The translations under genes were made by a program, and so were the position numbers. A DNA stretch of 27,641 nucleotides, taken from CAYJLB01 sp964370845 (lineage in GTDB: Bacteria; Bacillota; Clostridia; Oscillospirales; Ruminococcaceae). Within the stretch, counting starts at the first letter, position 1; every line of letters starts with the position of its first letter. Of this stretch, positions 1 through 8,582 are shown piece after piece. The stretch spans positions 1 through 27,641 of the forward strand of contig CAYJLB010000026.1 in the NCBI GenBank assembly GCA_964370845.1. The letters run 5' to 3'. The notes beneath the pieces are model-generated. The model saw only the letters and a program-made list of their open reading frames with translations, had not been told where the DNA came from and made no database searches.

Positions 1-112
1 TAGTAGACAAGTTTGTGTCTGCGAGGTTATTAAAATGTAGGGACAGGGCTCTGCTCTGTCCGTTAGAGGTCACAATTTGGGGAAACCCACTGCGATGCCC
101 GTTTTGTGAAAG
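1..112 (-). repeat. Degenerate copy of mosaic intergenic repeat
   Basis: Non-coding stretch ahead of fabF. Read on the minus strand it carries three short blocks that recur near 22330-22506 and partly at 27397-27641: CGGGCAT..CAG.GGG.TT.CCC (from 80-101), CTGTCCCT (37-44 region) and CCTCGCAGA (18-26). Positions 41-49 and 53-61 form a hairpin, GGACAGGGC/GCTCTGTCC with one G-U pair and a TCT loop; it has no U-tract, so it does not look like a terminator. A GTG at 15 opens a frame that runs into fabF, but the residues before 135 match no ketosynthase and there is a proper ribosome-binding site at 118-124. It sits inside what should be one operon, so it is probably transcribed as an intercistronic spacer. 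The blocks are visible; that they form one family is inference. Confidence 0.45.
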
Positions 113-134
113 AAATAGAAAGGATATTCTTAAA

Positions 135-1367
135 ATGAAAAGAGTAGTAATTACAGGAATGGGAACGGTTAACCCTTTAGGTAACAATGTTTCTGAGTTT
201 TGGGATAGTATCATTAAAAATAAACACGGATTTTCATTAATTGAAAATTTTGATGTTTCTGATATTGAAGTTAAGGTTGCAGGGGTAGTAAAAGGCTATG
301 AACCTACTGAAAGAATTGACAAAAAAGAAGCTAAGAGAATGGAAAGATTTACTCAATTCGCTGTATCTTGCACAGCGGAAGCTCTTGAAAATGCTGGTAC
401 TGACTTAAAAGACTTAGACCCTTATAAAGTTGGAGTTATTTTAGGCTGTGGTATTGGCGGAATTGAAGCTACATTAAATGAGCATACAAAGTTTGATACA
501 AAAGGCCCTAATCGAATTTCAGTTTTCTATGTTCCAACTATGATTGCAAATATGGCGGCAGGTCAAGTTTCTATTGCAACAGGATTTAAAGGGGATAATT
601 ACGCTGCTGTAACTGCTTGTGCATCGGCAACTCATGCAATTGGTGAAGCTTTTAGAAAAATCAAAGATGGTTATCTTGAAGCTTGTGTTTGCGGTGGAAC
701 TGAAAGCTGTGTAACAAGATTTACAATTGCTGGATTTAATAATATGAAAGCACTTTCAAGAAGCCAAGATGTTGACAGAGCATCAATGCCTTTTGATGCA
801 GAGCGTCAAGGTTTTGTTATGGGTGAGGGTGCTGGAATTCTAGTTTTAGAAGAATTAGAACACGCAAAAGCTCGTGGTGCAAACATTATCGCTGAGGTAG
901 TTGGTTATGGTGCTACTTGTGATGCGTACCATATGACTTCACCATCTCCTGAAGGAGAAGCGGCTGCTAAGGCTATGCAAATTTCTTTTGAAGAAGCTGG
1001 ATTGAAAGCTACTGACGTTGATTATATTAATGCTCACGGTACTTCAACTGAACTTAATGACAAATATGAAACAAATGCTATTAAAATTGCCCTTGGCGAC
1101 CACGCAAACAACGTTTTAATCAACTCAACTAAATCAATGACAGGGCATTTACTTGGTGCTGCTGGCGGAATTGAAGCAATTGTAACTGCACTTTCACTGA
1201 AAAATGGTGTTGTTCATAAGACTTTAGGTTATAAAGTTGCTGACGAAAATTGCGATTTAAACTACTGTGTTGAAAAAAATGTTGAAAAAGAGATTAATGT
1301 TGCACTTTCAAATTCTTTAGGATTTGGCGGACATAATGCAACTATCTGCTTTAAAAAATATAAATAA
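135..1367 (+). CDS. fabF: Beta-ketoacyl-ACP synthase II (FabF)
   Basis: 410-residue condensing enzyme of type II fatty-acid synthesis; it extends acyl-ACP by two carbons using malonyl-ACP, in the cytosol. The catalytic triad is visible: Cys162 in TACASATHAIG, His301 in INAHGTST and His338 in KSMTGHLLGAAGG, with the supporting Lys333. The closing NSLGFGGHN motif is typical, and the length matches the family (about 410-413). The start is ATG 135 with GAAAGGA at 118-124; an upstream in-frame GTG at 15 would add about 40 residues unlike any ketosynthase. It is the first of seven genes in the same direction. In clostridia the preceding genes are usually fabK, fabD and fabG, which would lie left of the window. 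FabF rather than FabB/FabH from length, motifs and context. Confidence 0.97.
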   Translation: MKRVVITGMGTVNPLGNNVSEFWDSIIKNKHGFSLIENFDVSDIEVKVAGVVKGYEPTERIDKKEAKRMERFTQFAVSCTAEALENAGTDLKDLDPYKVGVILGCGIGGIEATLNEHTKFDTKGPNRISVFYVPTMIANMAAGQVSIATGFKGDNYAAVTACASATHAIGEAFRKIKDGYLEACVCGGTESCVTRFTIAGFNNMKALSRSQDVDRASMPFDAERQGFVMGEGAGILVLEELEHAKARGANIIAEVVGYGATCDAYHMTSPSPEGEAAAKAMQISFEEAGLKATDVDYINAHGTSTELNDKYETNAIKIALGDHANNVLINSTKSMTGHLLGAAGGIEAIVTALSLKNGVVHKTLGYKVADENCDLNYCVEKNVEKEINVALSNSLGFGGHNATICFKKYK

Positions 1368-1401
1368 AGCTTTAAAAATAAACCGAAAGGAATGAAATTT
1401 T

Positions 1402-1857
1402 ATGACAAAGAATTTTAATGAAGTGTTAGATTTTATTGACACATTAATGGATAAAATGAAAGAAAAAGAAGTTTCTTCTGTTAAAGTAAAAGTAGGAGAA
1501 ATGAGTGTTGAACTTTCAAATAATAGTGGAGTTCAAACTATGGTTCAAGCTCCTGTTATGCAAGCTCCACAAGCTGTAGCTCCTGTAGTTAGTGCTGTGG
1601 AAAGTGTTCCTTCTGTTCCAAGTGGGAATATTGTAAAAGCTCCTATTATCGGGACTTTTTACTCCGCTCCATCACCAAACGACAAGCCTTTTGTAACTGT
1701 TGGACAAAAAGTAAAAGAAGGCGACATTCTATTTATCATTGAATCAATGAAAGTTATGAATGAAGTTAAGAGTGAATTTAGCGGAACTGTTGATATTATC
1801 AATGTTAAAGACGGCGAAGCAGTTGAATACGACCAACCAGTAATGATTATTTCATAA
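1402..1857 (+). CDS. accB: Biotin carboxyl carrier protein of acetyl-CoA carboxylase
   Basis: 151-residue BCCP, the biotin carrier that moves carboxyl groups between biotin carboxylase (AccC) and carboxyltransferase (AccA/AccD) to make malonyl-CoA. Residues 1-42 are a charged N-terminal region and about 48-75 are an Ala/Pro/Val-rich flexible linker. Residues 77-151 form the biotinyl domain with the thumb-type sequence IGTFYSAPSPNDKPF. The biotinylation motif is ESMKVMNE with Lys117, a common Firmicutes variant of EAMKxMNE. ATG 1402 follows GAAAGGA at 1385-1391. It lies 34 bases after fabF and 16 before fabZ, the usual order in clostridial fab operons. No biotin ligase gene is in the window. 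Confidence 0.97.
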   Translation: MTKNFNEVLDFIDTLMDKMKEKEVSSVKVKVGEMSVELSNNSGVQTMVQAPVMQAPQAVAPVVSAVESVPSVPSGNIVKAPIIGTFYSAPSPNDKPFVTVGQKVKEGDILFIIESMKVMNEVKSEFSGTVDIINVKDGEAVEYDQPVMIIS

Positions 1858-1873
1858 GAAAGGACGTAAAATT

Positions 1874-2302
1874 ATGCCACTTTTAAATAAAGAACAAATT
1901 ATGGAGGTTATTCCTCACCGTGACCCTTTTTTACTTATCGACGAAATCCTTGAAATGGAAGTAGGTAAAAAAGTTGTTGCTACTAAACATATCACAAAAG
2001 AAGAATTTTGGGTTAAGGGACATTTTCCAGAATACCCAGTTTTACCTGGAGTTTTAATCCTTGAAATGCTTGCTCAAGCGGGTGCGGTTGCAATGCTTTC
2101 AATGCCTGAAAACAAAGGGAAAATTGGATTTTTCGGCGGTGTAAAAGATGCAAAATTCCGTCGTCAAGTAGTTCCTGGTGACACTTTAACTCTTGAAGTT
2201 GAAATTATCAAAATCAAAGGCCCTGTTGGAGTGGGAAAAGCAGTTGCTACTGTTGATGGACAAAAAGCTGCTACTGCGGAAATATCTTTTGCTATAAAAT
2301 AA
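1874..2302 (+). CDS. fabZ: 3-hydroxyacyl-ACP dehydratase (FabZ)
   Basis: 142-residue single hot-dog-fold dehydratase, converting 3-hydroxyacyl-ACP to trans-2-enoyl-ACP in each elongation cycle. The signature GHFPEYPVLPGV holds the catalytic His50, and Glu64 in LILEMLAQAG is the second catalytic residue. The opening IPHRDPFLLIDEI is also typical of FabZ. The length (142) fits FabZ; FabA is longer, about 170. The ribosome-binding site AGAAAGGA overlaps the stop of accB, so the two are probably translationally coupled. An isomerising FabN-type activity cannot be excluded from sequence, but no partner FabI/FabK gene is in the window to help decide. Confidence 0.96.
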   Translation: MPLLNKEQIMEVIPHRDPFLLIDEILEMEVGKKVVATKHITKEEFWVKGHFPEYPVLPGVLILEMLAQAGAVAMLSMPENKGKIGFFGGVKDAKFRRQVVPGDTLTLEVEIIKIKGPVGVGKAVATVDGQKAATAEISFAIK

Positions 2303-2355
2303 GGCTACTCTATAAAATTACATAAAATTTAGGGAGAAAGGAAAGATTATTTATT

Positions 2356-3738
2356 ATGAGCAATACTCCCATTGAGAATAAAAATGAAATAAAGGAATTT
2401 AAAAAAGTATTAATTGCTAACAGAGGGGAAATCGCTGTTAGAATTATTAGAGCTTGTAGAGAGCTTGGAATAAGCACTGTTGCTGTGTTCTCTACTGCTG
2501 ATAGAAGTGCTTTACACGCACAAATTGCTGATGAAGCTATTTGTATTGGCCCTGCGAGCAGTAAGGATAGCTACTTGAATATGAAAGCTATTATTTCAGC
2601 TTGCGAAGTTACTGGCGCTGATGCAATTCACCCTGGATTTGGATTTTTATCGGAAAACGCAACTTTTGCGAGAATGTGTGAAAAGTGCGGAATTACATTT
2701 ATTGGTCCATCTCCCGACTCAATTGATATGCTTGGTGACAAGGCTATGGCTAAGAAAACTATGCAAGATGCTGGAGTACCTGTTATTCCTGGCTCTGAGG
2801 GTGTAGTTAAATCCGTTGCGGAAGGTTTTGAACTTTGCGAAAAAATGGGTTATCCTGTTATGGTAAAAGCTTCAGCTGGCGGTGGCGGTAGAGGTATTAG
2901 GCTTGTTAATTCTAAAGAAGAATTTGAAAATGCTTTTACAACGGCAAGTCAAGAGGCTCTTACTTGTTTTGGAAACGGTGATATTTACATTGAAAAATTT
3001 CTTGTCAATCCAAAACATATTGAAATACAAATTCTTGCGGATAAATATGGAAATGCTGTTCATTTAGGTGAACGTGACTGTTCTATGCAAAGACGTAATC
3101 AAAAAGTTCTTGAGGAGACTCCTAGTCCGATTATGACGGAAACTTTAAGGGCGAAAATGGGTGAGGCGGCAGTAAATGCGGCTAAAGCTACAAATTATTA
3201 TAATGCAGGTACAATTGAATTTTTAGTGGACAATAAAGGCGAATTTTATTTTATGGAAATGAATACAAGAATTCAAGTTGAACACCCTGTAACTGAGGCT
3301 GTAACTGGGATTGACCTAGTTAAACAGCAAATTTTAGTAGCGGCAAATCACAAACTTTCTTTCACTCAAGAAAATATACACTTGACAGGACACGCTATTG
3401 AGTGTAGAATAAATGCAGAAAACCCTTACGAAAACTTTAGACCATCTCCGGGGAAAATTGAAGCTTTACATGTTCCAGGTGGTTTAGGTATTAGAATTGA
3501 TAGTGCGGCTTATCAAGGGTATACAATCCCTCCATACTATGATTCTATGATTGCAAAACTTATTGTTTATGGGAAAAATCGTGATGAGGCAATAAGAAAA
3601 ATGAAATGGGCTTTATCTGAATTTATTGTTGATGGTGTAAGTACAAACATTGACTTTCAAATAAATTTAATTAAAGAAAAGGCTTTTGAAGATGGGGACT
3701 ATGACATTGGTTTCCTATCTCGTACTAAAGTTATCTAA
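2356..3738 (+). CDS. accC: Biotin carboxylase subunit of acetyl-CoA carboxylase
   Basis: 460-residue ATP-grasp enzyme that carboxylates the biotin on AccB using ATP and bicarbonate. Residues 17-30 (KKVLIANRGEIAVR) open the biotin carboxylase N-domain. The glycine-rich ATP loop is KASAGGGGRGIR, followed by HIEIQILAD, GERDCSMQRR and the catalytic EMNTRIQVEHPVTE. A C-domain ends the protein. It is slightly longer than the usual 445-452 because of about 14 polar residues before the core. A later start is not supported: GGGAGAAAGGAAAG at 2331-2344 precedes ATG 2356 at normal spacing. The 53-base gap after fabZ holds no visible promoter or terminator. It acts as a complex with the products of accB, accD and accA. 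Confidence 0.97.
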   Translation: MSNTPIENKNEIKEFKKVLIANRGEIAVRIIRACRELGISTVAVFSTADRSALHAQIADEAICIGPASSKDSYLNMKAIISACEVTGADAIHPGFGFLSENATFARMCEKCGITFIGPSPDSIDMLGDKAMAKKTMQDAGVPVIPGSEGVVKSVAEGFELCEKMGYPVMVKASAGGGGRGIRLVNSKEEFENAFTTASQEALTCFGNGDIYIEKFLVNPKHIEIQILADKYGNAVHLGERDCSMQRRNQKVLEETPSPIMTETLRAKMGEAAVNAAKATNYYNAGTIEFLVDNKGEFYFMEMNTRIQVEHPVTEAVTGIDLVKQQILVAANHKLSFTQENIHLTGHAIECRINAENPYENFRPSPGKIEALHVPGGLGIRIDSAAYQGYTIPPYYDSMIAKLIVYGKNRDEAIRKMKWALSEFIVDGVSTNIDFQINLIKEKAFEDGDYDIGFLSRTKVI

Positions 3739-3776
3739 GTTTTTTATTAAGAAAAAGAAAGGAATGTACATAATTT

Positions 3777-4649
3777 ATGCTAGAGGATTTGTTTTCTGTT
3801 GTAAAAACCAGATTTAACGGAGGGGAAGTTAAAAATGCTGATGGTAAAAAATCAAGCGTGCCCTCTGATTTAATGTTTAAATGTCCACGTTGCTCTCATG
3901 TAGCTTTTATGGAGGATTTTGAAAATAATAGAAAAGTTTGTCCTGAGTGTAATTATCATTCCAGATTGACTGCTAAAGAGAGAATTTTAATGACTGCTGA
4001 CAAAGATACTTTCATTGAATTTGACAGAACTATGATTAGTAAAAACCCTATTGATTTCCCTGAATATGACGAAAAGCAACAAAAGCTTCGTGCAAAAACG
4101 GGGCTAAAAGATGCGGTTGTTACTGGGGAATGTCTAATTCGTGGGTATAATGCAGTTATCATTGCTATGGATTCTCACTATATGATGGCTTCAATGGGGA
4201 GTGTTGTTGGAGAAAAAATCACTCGTGCTATTGAATATGCTACAAAAAGAGGTTTGCCTGTCCTTGCTTTTACAGCTTCGGGTGGTGCTAGAATGCAAGA
4301 GGGAACTGTTTCTCTTATGCAAATGGCTAAAACTTCGGGCGCTGTTGCAAAACATGGCGAGGCTGGACTTTTATATGTAAGCATTATGACCGACCCTACT
4401 ACTGGTGGTGTTACCGCTTCTTTTGCATCTCTTGGTGATATTATTATCGCTGAACCTAAGGTGTTAATTGGTTTTGCAGGGCGTAGAGTTATTGAGGGAA
4501 CTATCAAACAAAAGCTTCCCGATGACTTCCAATCTGCTGAGTTTATGCAAAAAAATGGCTTTGTTGATATGATTGTAGAAAGAAAGAGAATGAGAAGAAC
4601 TCTTTCAAATATACTTAAATTGCACAATGTCCGCCGTAGTGTTGTTTAA
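3777..4649 (+). CDS. accD: Acetyl-CoA carboxyltransferase beta subunit
   Basis: 290-residue beta subunit of the carboxyltransferase that moves the carboxyl group from biotin to acetyl-CoA. A four-cysteine zinc ribbon lies at residues 36-58 (CPRC, then CPEC; Cys36, 39, 55, 58), a hallmark of AccD. The crotonase-like fold follows, with TASGGARMQEG and the conserved TDPTTGGVTASFA and GFAGRRVIEGT segments. The length is normal. ATG 3777 is preceded by AGAAAGGA about 13 bases upstream. It pairs with accA, which starts 32 bases downstream; adjacent accD-accA is the standard arrangement. A long open frame on the opposite strand inside this gene (4178-4627) is a codon-bias shadow. Confidence 0.97.
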   Translation: MLEDLFSVVKTRFNGGEVKNADGKKSSVPSDLMFKCPRCSHVAFMEDFENNRKVCPECNYHSRLTAKERILMTADKDTFIEFDRTMISKNPIDFPEYDEKQQKLRAKTGLKDAVVTGECLIRGYNAVIIAMDSHYMMASMGSVVGEKITRAIEYATKRGLPVLAFTASGGARMQEGTVSLMQMAKTSGAVAKHGEAGLLYVSIMTDPTTGGVTASFASLGDIIIAEPKVLIGFAGRRVIEGTIKQKLPDDFQSAEFMQKNGFVDMIVERKRMRRTLSNILKLHNVRRSVV

Positions 4650-4681
4650 AATTAAATTAGAAAGGGTTGAATTTTTCAAAA

Positions 4682-5485
4682 ATGAGTAAACTATCTCCAT
4701 GTGACCGTCTTGATATAATAAGACATAAGAATAGACCTACTGTAAATGATTATATACCTAAGATTTTTACCGATTTTTATGAAATGCACGGCGACAGATT
4801 AGTTGGGGACGATGGCGCTATTATGGGCGGAATTGCCCTTTTAGACGGAATGCCTGTAACTATTATCGCTCAAGTAAAAGGTAGAAATTTAGATGAAAAT
4901 AAGCATTGTAATTTTGCAATGCCACACCCTGAAGGCTATAGAAAGGCTTTAAGGCTTGCTAAACAAGCTGAAAAGTTTAAAAGACCGATTATTTGTCTAA
5001 TTGACACTCCTGGTGCATATTGTGGTGTTGACGCTGAAAAAAGAGGTCAGGGTGAGGCTATCGCTAAAAATATTGCTGAATTTATGATGCTAAAAACTCC
5101 TATTATTTCCATTGTTCTTGGTGAAGGTGGAAGTGGTGGAGCATTAGCTCTTGGTGTTTGTGATGAACTTGCTATGCTTGAAAATTCATTATATTCAGTA
5201 ATATCACCTCGTGGTTTTGCAAGTATCCTATGGAAAGACGCATCTCGTGAGCGTGAAGCTTGCGATATGATGAAAATTACTTCTGATGATATGTATGCTT
5301 TAAGCATTGCTGAAAAGGTGATTTCCGAGCCTGTAGGGGGCGCACATTGTGATGTTGAGGAGATTTCCGAGAACATTCACGATTACTTAGTTGATATTTT
5401 AGCAAAAAAAGTTGAAATACCTATTGACGTTTTGCTAAATGCAAGGTATACTAAGTTTAGAAAAATTGGTGAGTTTCTTGAATAA
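4682..5485 (+). CDS. accA: Acetyl-CoA carboxyltransferase alpha subunit
   Basis: 267-residue alpha subunit of acetyl-CoA carboxyltransferase, partner of AccD. Conserved segments are DRPTVNDYI-like (RPTVNDYI), FYEMHGDRLVGDD, CLIDTPGAYCGVDAEKRGQ, LGEGGSGGALALGV and the late SVISPRGFASILWKD, which together define AccA. It is shorter than the E. coli protein (319) because the long N-terminal helix is reduced, as is usual in clostridial versions. ATG 4682 is chosen: GAAAGGG at 4660-4666 is about 15 bases upstream, whereas the in-frame TTG at 4667 directly abuts that site and cannot be used with it. Last of the acc genes; acpP follows after 89 bases. Confidence 0.95.
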   Translation: MSKLSPCDRLDIIRHKNRPTVNDYIPKIFTDFYEMHGDRLVGDDGAIMGGIALLDGMPVTIIAQVKGRNLDENKHCNFAMPHPEGYRKALRLAKQAEKFKRPIICLIDTPGAYCGVDAEKRGQGEAIAKNIAEFMMLKTPIISIVLGEGGSGGALALGVCDELAMLENSLYSVISPRGFASILWKDASREREACDMMKITSDDMYALSIAEKVISEPVGGAHCDVEEISENIHDYLVDILAKKVEIPIDVLLNARYTKFRKIGEFLE

Positions 5486-5574
5486 AAGTTGTCTTTAACC
5501 AATAAATATGATTATAACGAAGGTAAACTTCGTAATAATATAAAACAAAATTTACATGAATGGAGGGTATTATA

Positions 5575-5802
5575 ATGGTATTTGATAAGATTAAAGATAT
5601 TGTTGTTGACCAACTAGACGTTGATGCTGATTCAGTGAAAATGGAATCATCCATTATAGATGATTTAGGTGCTGACTCACTTGATGTTATCGATTTAATT
5701 ATGTCATTTGAAGAGGAATTCGATATTGAAATCCCTGATGACCAAGTTGAAAATGTTAAAACTATTGGCGACGTTGTTAAATTTATTGAAGAAAATTCAT
5801 AA
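5575..5802 (+). CDS. acpP: Acyl carrier protein
   Basis: 75-residue, strongly acidic acyl carrier protein that holds growing acyl chains on a phosphopantetheine arm. The attachment site is Ser35 in DDLGADSLDVIDL. Four-helix ACP features follow, including FEEEFDIEIPDDQ. ATG 5575 is chosen over the in-frame ATG at 5560 because GGAGG (5562-5566) lies 8 bases before 5575 and overlaps the earlier codon; the strong site fits the high demand for ACP. The 89-base spacer after accA contains a small hairpin, ACGAAG-gtaaa-CTTCGT (5517-5533), with no U-tract, possibly an mRNA processing or stabilising element. acpP at the distal end after accA is less usual than a place near fabK/fabD; a second acpP elsewhere is possible. 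Confidence 0.96.
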   Translation: MVFDKIKDIVVDQLDVDADSVKMESSIIDDLGADSLDVIDLIMSFEEEFDIEIPDDQVENVKTIGDVVKFIEENS

Positions 5803-5829
5803 TTTACAATTAGTTAATCAAAGTTATAG

Positions 5830-5862
5830 GGCGGACAGCTTAATTGCTGTTCGTCTTTATTC
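5830..5862 (+). terminator. Intrinsic terminator of the fab/acc operon
   Basis: GGCGGACAGC (5830-5839) pairs with GCTGTTCGTC (5846-5855): ten pairs including two G-U, a six-base loop, then TTTATTC and a further T-run. It lies 28 bases after the acpP stop and before the valS promoter, so it closes the fatty-acid operon. Confidence 0.88.
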
Positions 5863-5890
5863 TTTTTATAGCATTAATTGGTTTAAACCC

Positions 5891-5919
5891 TTGACATAAA
5901 TGAGTTTTTATGAGATAAT
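5891..5919 (+). promoter_or_regulatory. Sigma-A promoter of valS-folC
   Basis: TTGACA (5891-5896), 17-base spacer, GATAAT (5914-5919): perfect -35, near-perfect -10 and optimal spacing. Transcription should start about 5926, leaving a leader of only about 33 bases before valS, too short for a T-box riboswitch. Confidence 0.85.
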
Positions 5920-5958
5920 TTAATTTGACTTATAATAATTTTAAAAAGGAGAATTTTA

Positions 5959-8577
5959 GTGAAAAAAGAACTTTCAAAACTCTACAGTCCTAGCGAAGTA
6001 GAGGACAAAATATATAAATATTGGATGGATAAAGAATGCTTTAAAGCTAGTGTTGATAAGGAGAAAAAACCTTATACAATTGTAATTCCACCTCCAAACA
6101 TCACGGGGCAACTTCATATGGGACATGCCCTTGATAACACTTTGCAAGATATTTTAATTAGATATAAAAGAATGAGTGGTTTTTCTGCTTTATGGCTTCC
6201 TGGAACTGACCACGCTGCTATTGCTACTGAGGCGAAAATTGTTGAAGCAATGAGAGGCGAGGGCATTACTAAAGAGGAAATCGGTAGAGAAGCATTTTTG
6301 GAACGCGCTTGGAAATGGAAAGAACAATACGGCGGTAGAATTGTTGAACAATTGAAAAAATTAGGTTCTTCTTGCGACTGGTCTAGGGAAAGATTTACTA
6401 TGGACGAGGGTTGTAATAAGGCTGTAAACGAAGTTTTTGTAAATTTATACAACAAAGGCTTGATTTATCGTGGGGAAAGAATTATAAATTGGTGCCCTCA
6501 CTGTAAAACTTCAATTTCTGATGCGGAAGTAAATTACGAAGATAAAGCTGGACATTTTTGGCATATTCGCTATCCTTTCAAAGATGGAAGCGGTTATATG
6601 GAACTTGCTACTACACGTCCTGAAACATTACTTGGAGATACTGCTGTTGCTGTAAATCCAAATGATGAACGATATAAAGATTTGGTTGGAAAAACTTTGA
6701 TTTTGCCACTTGTTGGTAGAGAAATTCCTGTTGTTGCTGATGATTATGTTGAGTCCGATTTTGGTACTGGTGTAGTAAAAATTACTCCAGCCCACGACCC
6801 TAACGACTTTGAAGTTGGTTTAAGACATAATTTACCAATTATTTGCGTAATGACTGATGAAGCGAAAATTACTTCTGATTACGAAAAATATGCAGGTATG
6901 GATAGATATGACGCAAGAAAAGCTGTTGTAAAAGACCTTGAGGAAGGCGGATTTTTAATCAAAGTTGAAGACCATGCCCACAACGTTGGTACTTGTTATA
7001 GATGTACAACTACAGTTGAACCAAAAGTTTCAACGCAATGGTTTGTAAAAATGGAACCTTTGGCAAAACCAGCTATTGAAGCAGTTCAAACTGGTGAAAC
7101 TAAATTTATTCCTGAGAGATTTAACAAAATTTATTATCACTGGTTGGAAAATATCCGTGACTGGTGTATTTCTCGTCAAGTTTGGTGGGGACATCAAATT
7201 CCTGCTTATTACTGCGATTGTGGTGAGATGATTGTTTCAAAAGATGAAGTGAAAGCTTGCCCTAAATGTGCTGGAAAAGTAACTCGTGATAACGATACTT
7301 TGGACACTTGGTTTTCTTCTGCTTTATGGCCATTCTCAACTCTTGGTTTCCCAAACAAAACTGAAGATTTAGATTATTTTTATCCAACATCAACTTTAGT
7401 TACTGGATATGATATAATTTTCTTCTGGGTTGTAAGAATGATGTTTTCTGGAATTGAACATATGGGGAAAATTCCTTTTGATACAGTTTTAATCCATGGT
7501 TTAGTAAGAGATTCACAAGGAAGAAAAATGTCTAAATCTTTAGGCAATGGAATTGATCCACTTGAAATTATTGATGAATATGGTGCAGATGCTTTAAGAT
7601 TTATGCTTGCAACAGGAAATTCTCCTGGAAACGATATGCGTTTTATGGAGGAAAAAGTTAAGTCTTCAAGAAATTTCGCTAATAAACTTTGGAATGCTTC
7701 AAGATTTATTATGATGAATTTACCTGAAGGATTTGAATTTGAAAAACTACCTGAAAACCTTAACACTGAGGATAAATGGGTTATCTCAAAATTCAATACT
7801 TTAGCTAAAGAAGTTAACGAAAATATCGACAGCTTTGAACTTGGAGTTGCTGTACAAAAATTATATGACTTTATTTGGGACGTATATTGTGACTGGTATA
7901 TTGAACTTACAAAACCTCGTATTACAGCGGGCGGTGAGGACGCTAAAACTGCTCAAACTGTACTTGTGTTCATTATGCAAGGAATGTTAAAACTTCTACA
8001 CCCATTTATGCCTTTTGTTACAGAAGAAATTTGGCAAGTTTTAACTAATGAAAAATCGCCTTTAATGCTTGAAACAATGCCTGTTTTTGATGAAAAATTA
8101 GCGTTTACTGCTGAAGAAACTTCTTTTGAGAAAATAATTTCAGCTATTAAAGGAATTAGAAACTGTAGAGCGCAAATGAATGTTGTTCCGTCTGTTAAAG
8201 CGGCACTTCACATTGAAACTACTGACAAAGAAATTTTCGAGGGTGGAAAAATGTTCTTTGAAAGACTTGCGTCTGCTTCGGAAGTTATAATTTCTGATAA
8301 AGTTGAACTTACTGACGCTGCGACAGTTGTAACCGATTCTGCTAGAATTTTCATTCCTCTTGACGATTTAATTGATAAGGAAAAAGAACTAGCTAGACTT
8401 GAAAAAGAGAAAGCTACTGTTCAAAAAGATATTGATTTCTTATCGGGAAAACTTAATAACGAGGGCTTTGTTGCAAAAGCTCCTGAAAAATTAATTCTTG
8501 CTGAAAAAGAAAAATTAGCTAAAGCTCAAGGAAAAATGGACAAAATTTTAGAGAGTATTAACTCAATGAAAAAATAA
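5959..8577 (+). CDS. valS: Valyl-tRNA synthetase
   Basis: 872-residue class Ia synthetase that charges tRNA-Val with valine and edits mischarged threonine. The HIGH motif is HMGH (53-56) in PPNITGQLHMGHALD, and KMSKS is at 523-527. Between them lies the CP1 editing domain (GTGVVKITPAHDPNDFEVG) and a cysteine-rich insert (CDCGE..KACPKC). The anticodon-binding domain is followed by the C-terminal coiled coil (about 800-872, lysine/glutamate rich) typical of ValRS. The length is normal for Gram-positives (about 870-880). Translation starts at GTG 5959 after AAAGGAG (5945-5951). folC follows, an order also found in Bacillus. Unlike many Firmicutes valS genes there is no T-box leader. Confidence 0.98.
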   Translation: MKKELSKLYSPSEVEDKIYKYWMDKECFKASVDKEKKPYTIVIPPPNITGQLHMGHALDNTLQDILIRYKRMSGFSALWLPGTDHAAIATEAKIVEAMRGEGITKEEIGREAFLERAWKWKEQYGGRIVEQLKKLGSSCDWSRERFTMDEGCNKAVNEVFVNLYNKGLIYRGERIINWCPHCKTSISDAEVNYEDKAGHFWHIRYPFKDGSGYMELATTRPETLLGDTAVAVNPNDERYKDLVGKTLILPLVGREIPVVADDYVESDFGTGVVKITPAHDPNDFEVGLRHNLPIICVMTDEAKITSDYEKYAGMDRYDARKAVVKDLEEGGFLIKVEDHAHNVGTCYRCTTTVEPKVSTQWFVKMEPLAKPAIEAVQTGETKFIPERFNKIYYHWLENIRDWCISRQVWWGHQIPAYYCDCGEMIVSKDEVKACPKCAGKVTRDNDTLDTWFSSALWPFSTLGFPNKTEDLDYFYPTSTLVTGYDIIFFWVVRMMFSGIEHMGKIPFDTVLIHGLVRDSQGRKMSKSLGNGIDPLEIIDEYGADALRFMLATGNSPGNDMRFMEEKVKSSRNFANKLWNASRFIMMNLPEGFEFEKLPENLNTEDKWVISKFNTLAKEVNENIDSFELGVAVQKLYDFIWDVYCDWYIELTKPRITAGGEDAKTAQTVLVFIMQGMLKLLHPFMPFVTEEIWQVLTNEKSPLMLETMPVFDEKLAFTAEETSFEKIISAIKGIRNCRAQMNVVPSVKAALHIETTDKEIFEGGKMFFERLASASEVIISDKVELTDAATVVTDSARIFIPLDDLIDKEKELARLEKEKATVQKDIDFLSGKLNNEGFVAKAPEKLILAEKEKLAKAQGKMDKILESINSMKK

Positions 8578-8582
8578 AAGGT

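Noticed and set aside
41..61. Terminator upstream of fabF
   Set aside because: The stem is good but is followed by GTTAGAGG, not a T-tract.
15..134. N-terminal extension of fabF from GTG 15
   Set aside because: The residues resemble no ketosynthase, the stretch is repeat-like, and ATG 135 has a proper ribosome-binding site.
4178..4627. 149-codon open frame on the minus strand inside accD
   Set aside because: It lies wholly opposite a clear accD, has no recognisable domain or ribosome-binding site, and such mirror frames recur across the window (for example 6114-6455, 7380-7796, 11032-11391).
5517..5533. Terminator between accA and acpP
   Set aside because: The hairpin has no following U-run and the next gene belongs to the same pathway.
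5708..5899. 63-codon plus-strand frame over the end of acpP and its terminator
   Set aside because: It overlaps acpP in another frame and runs through the terminator hairpin.
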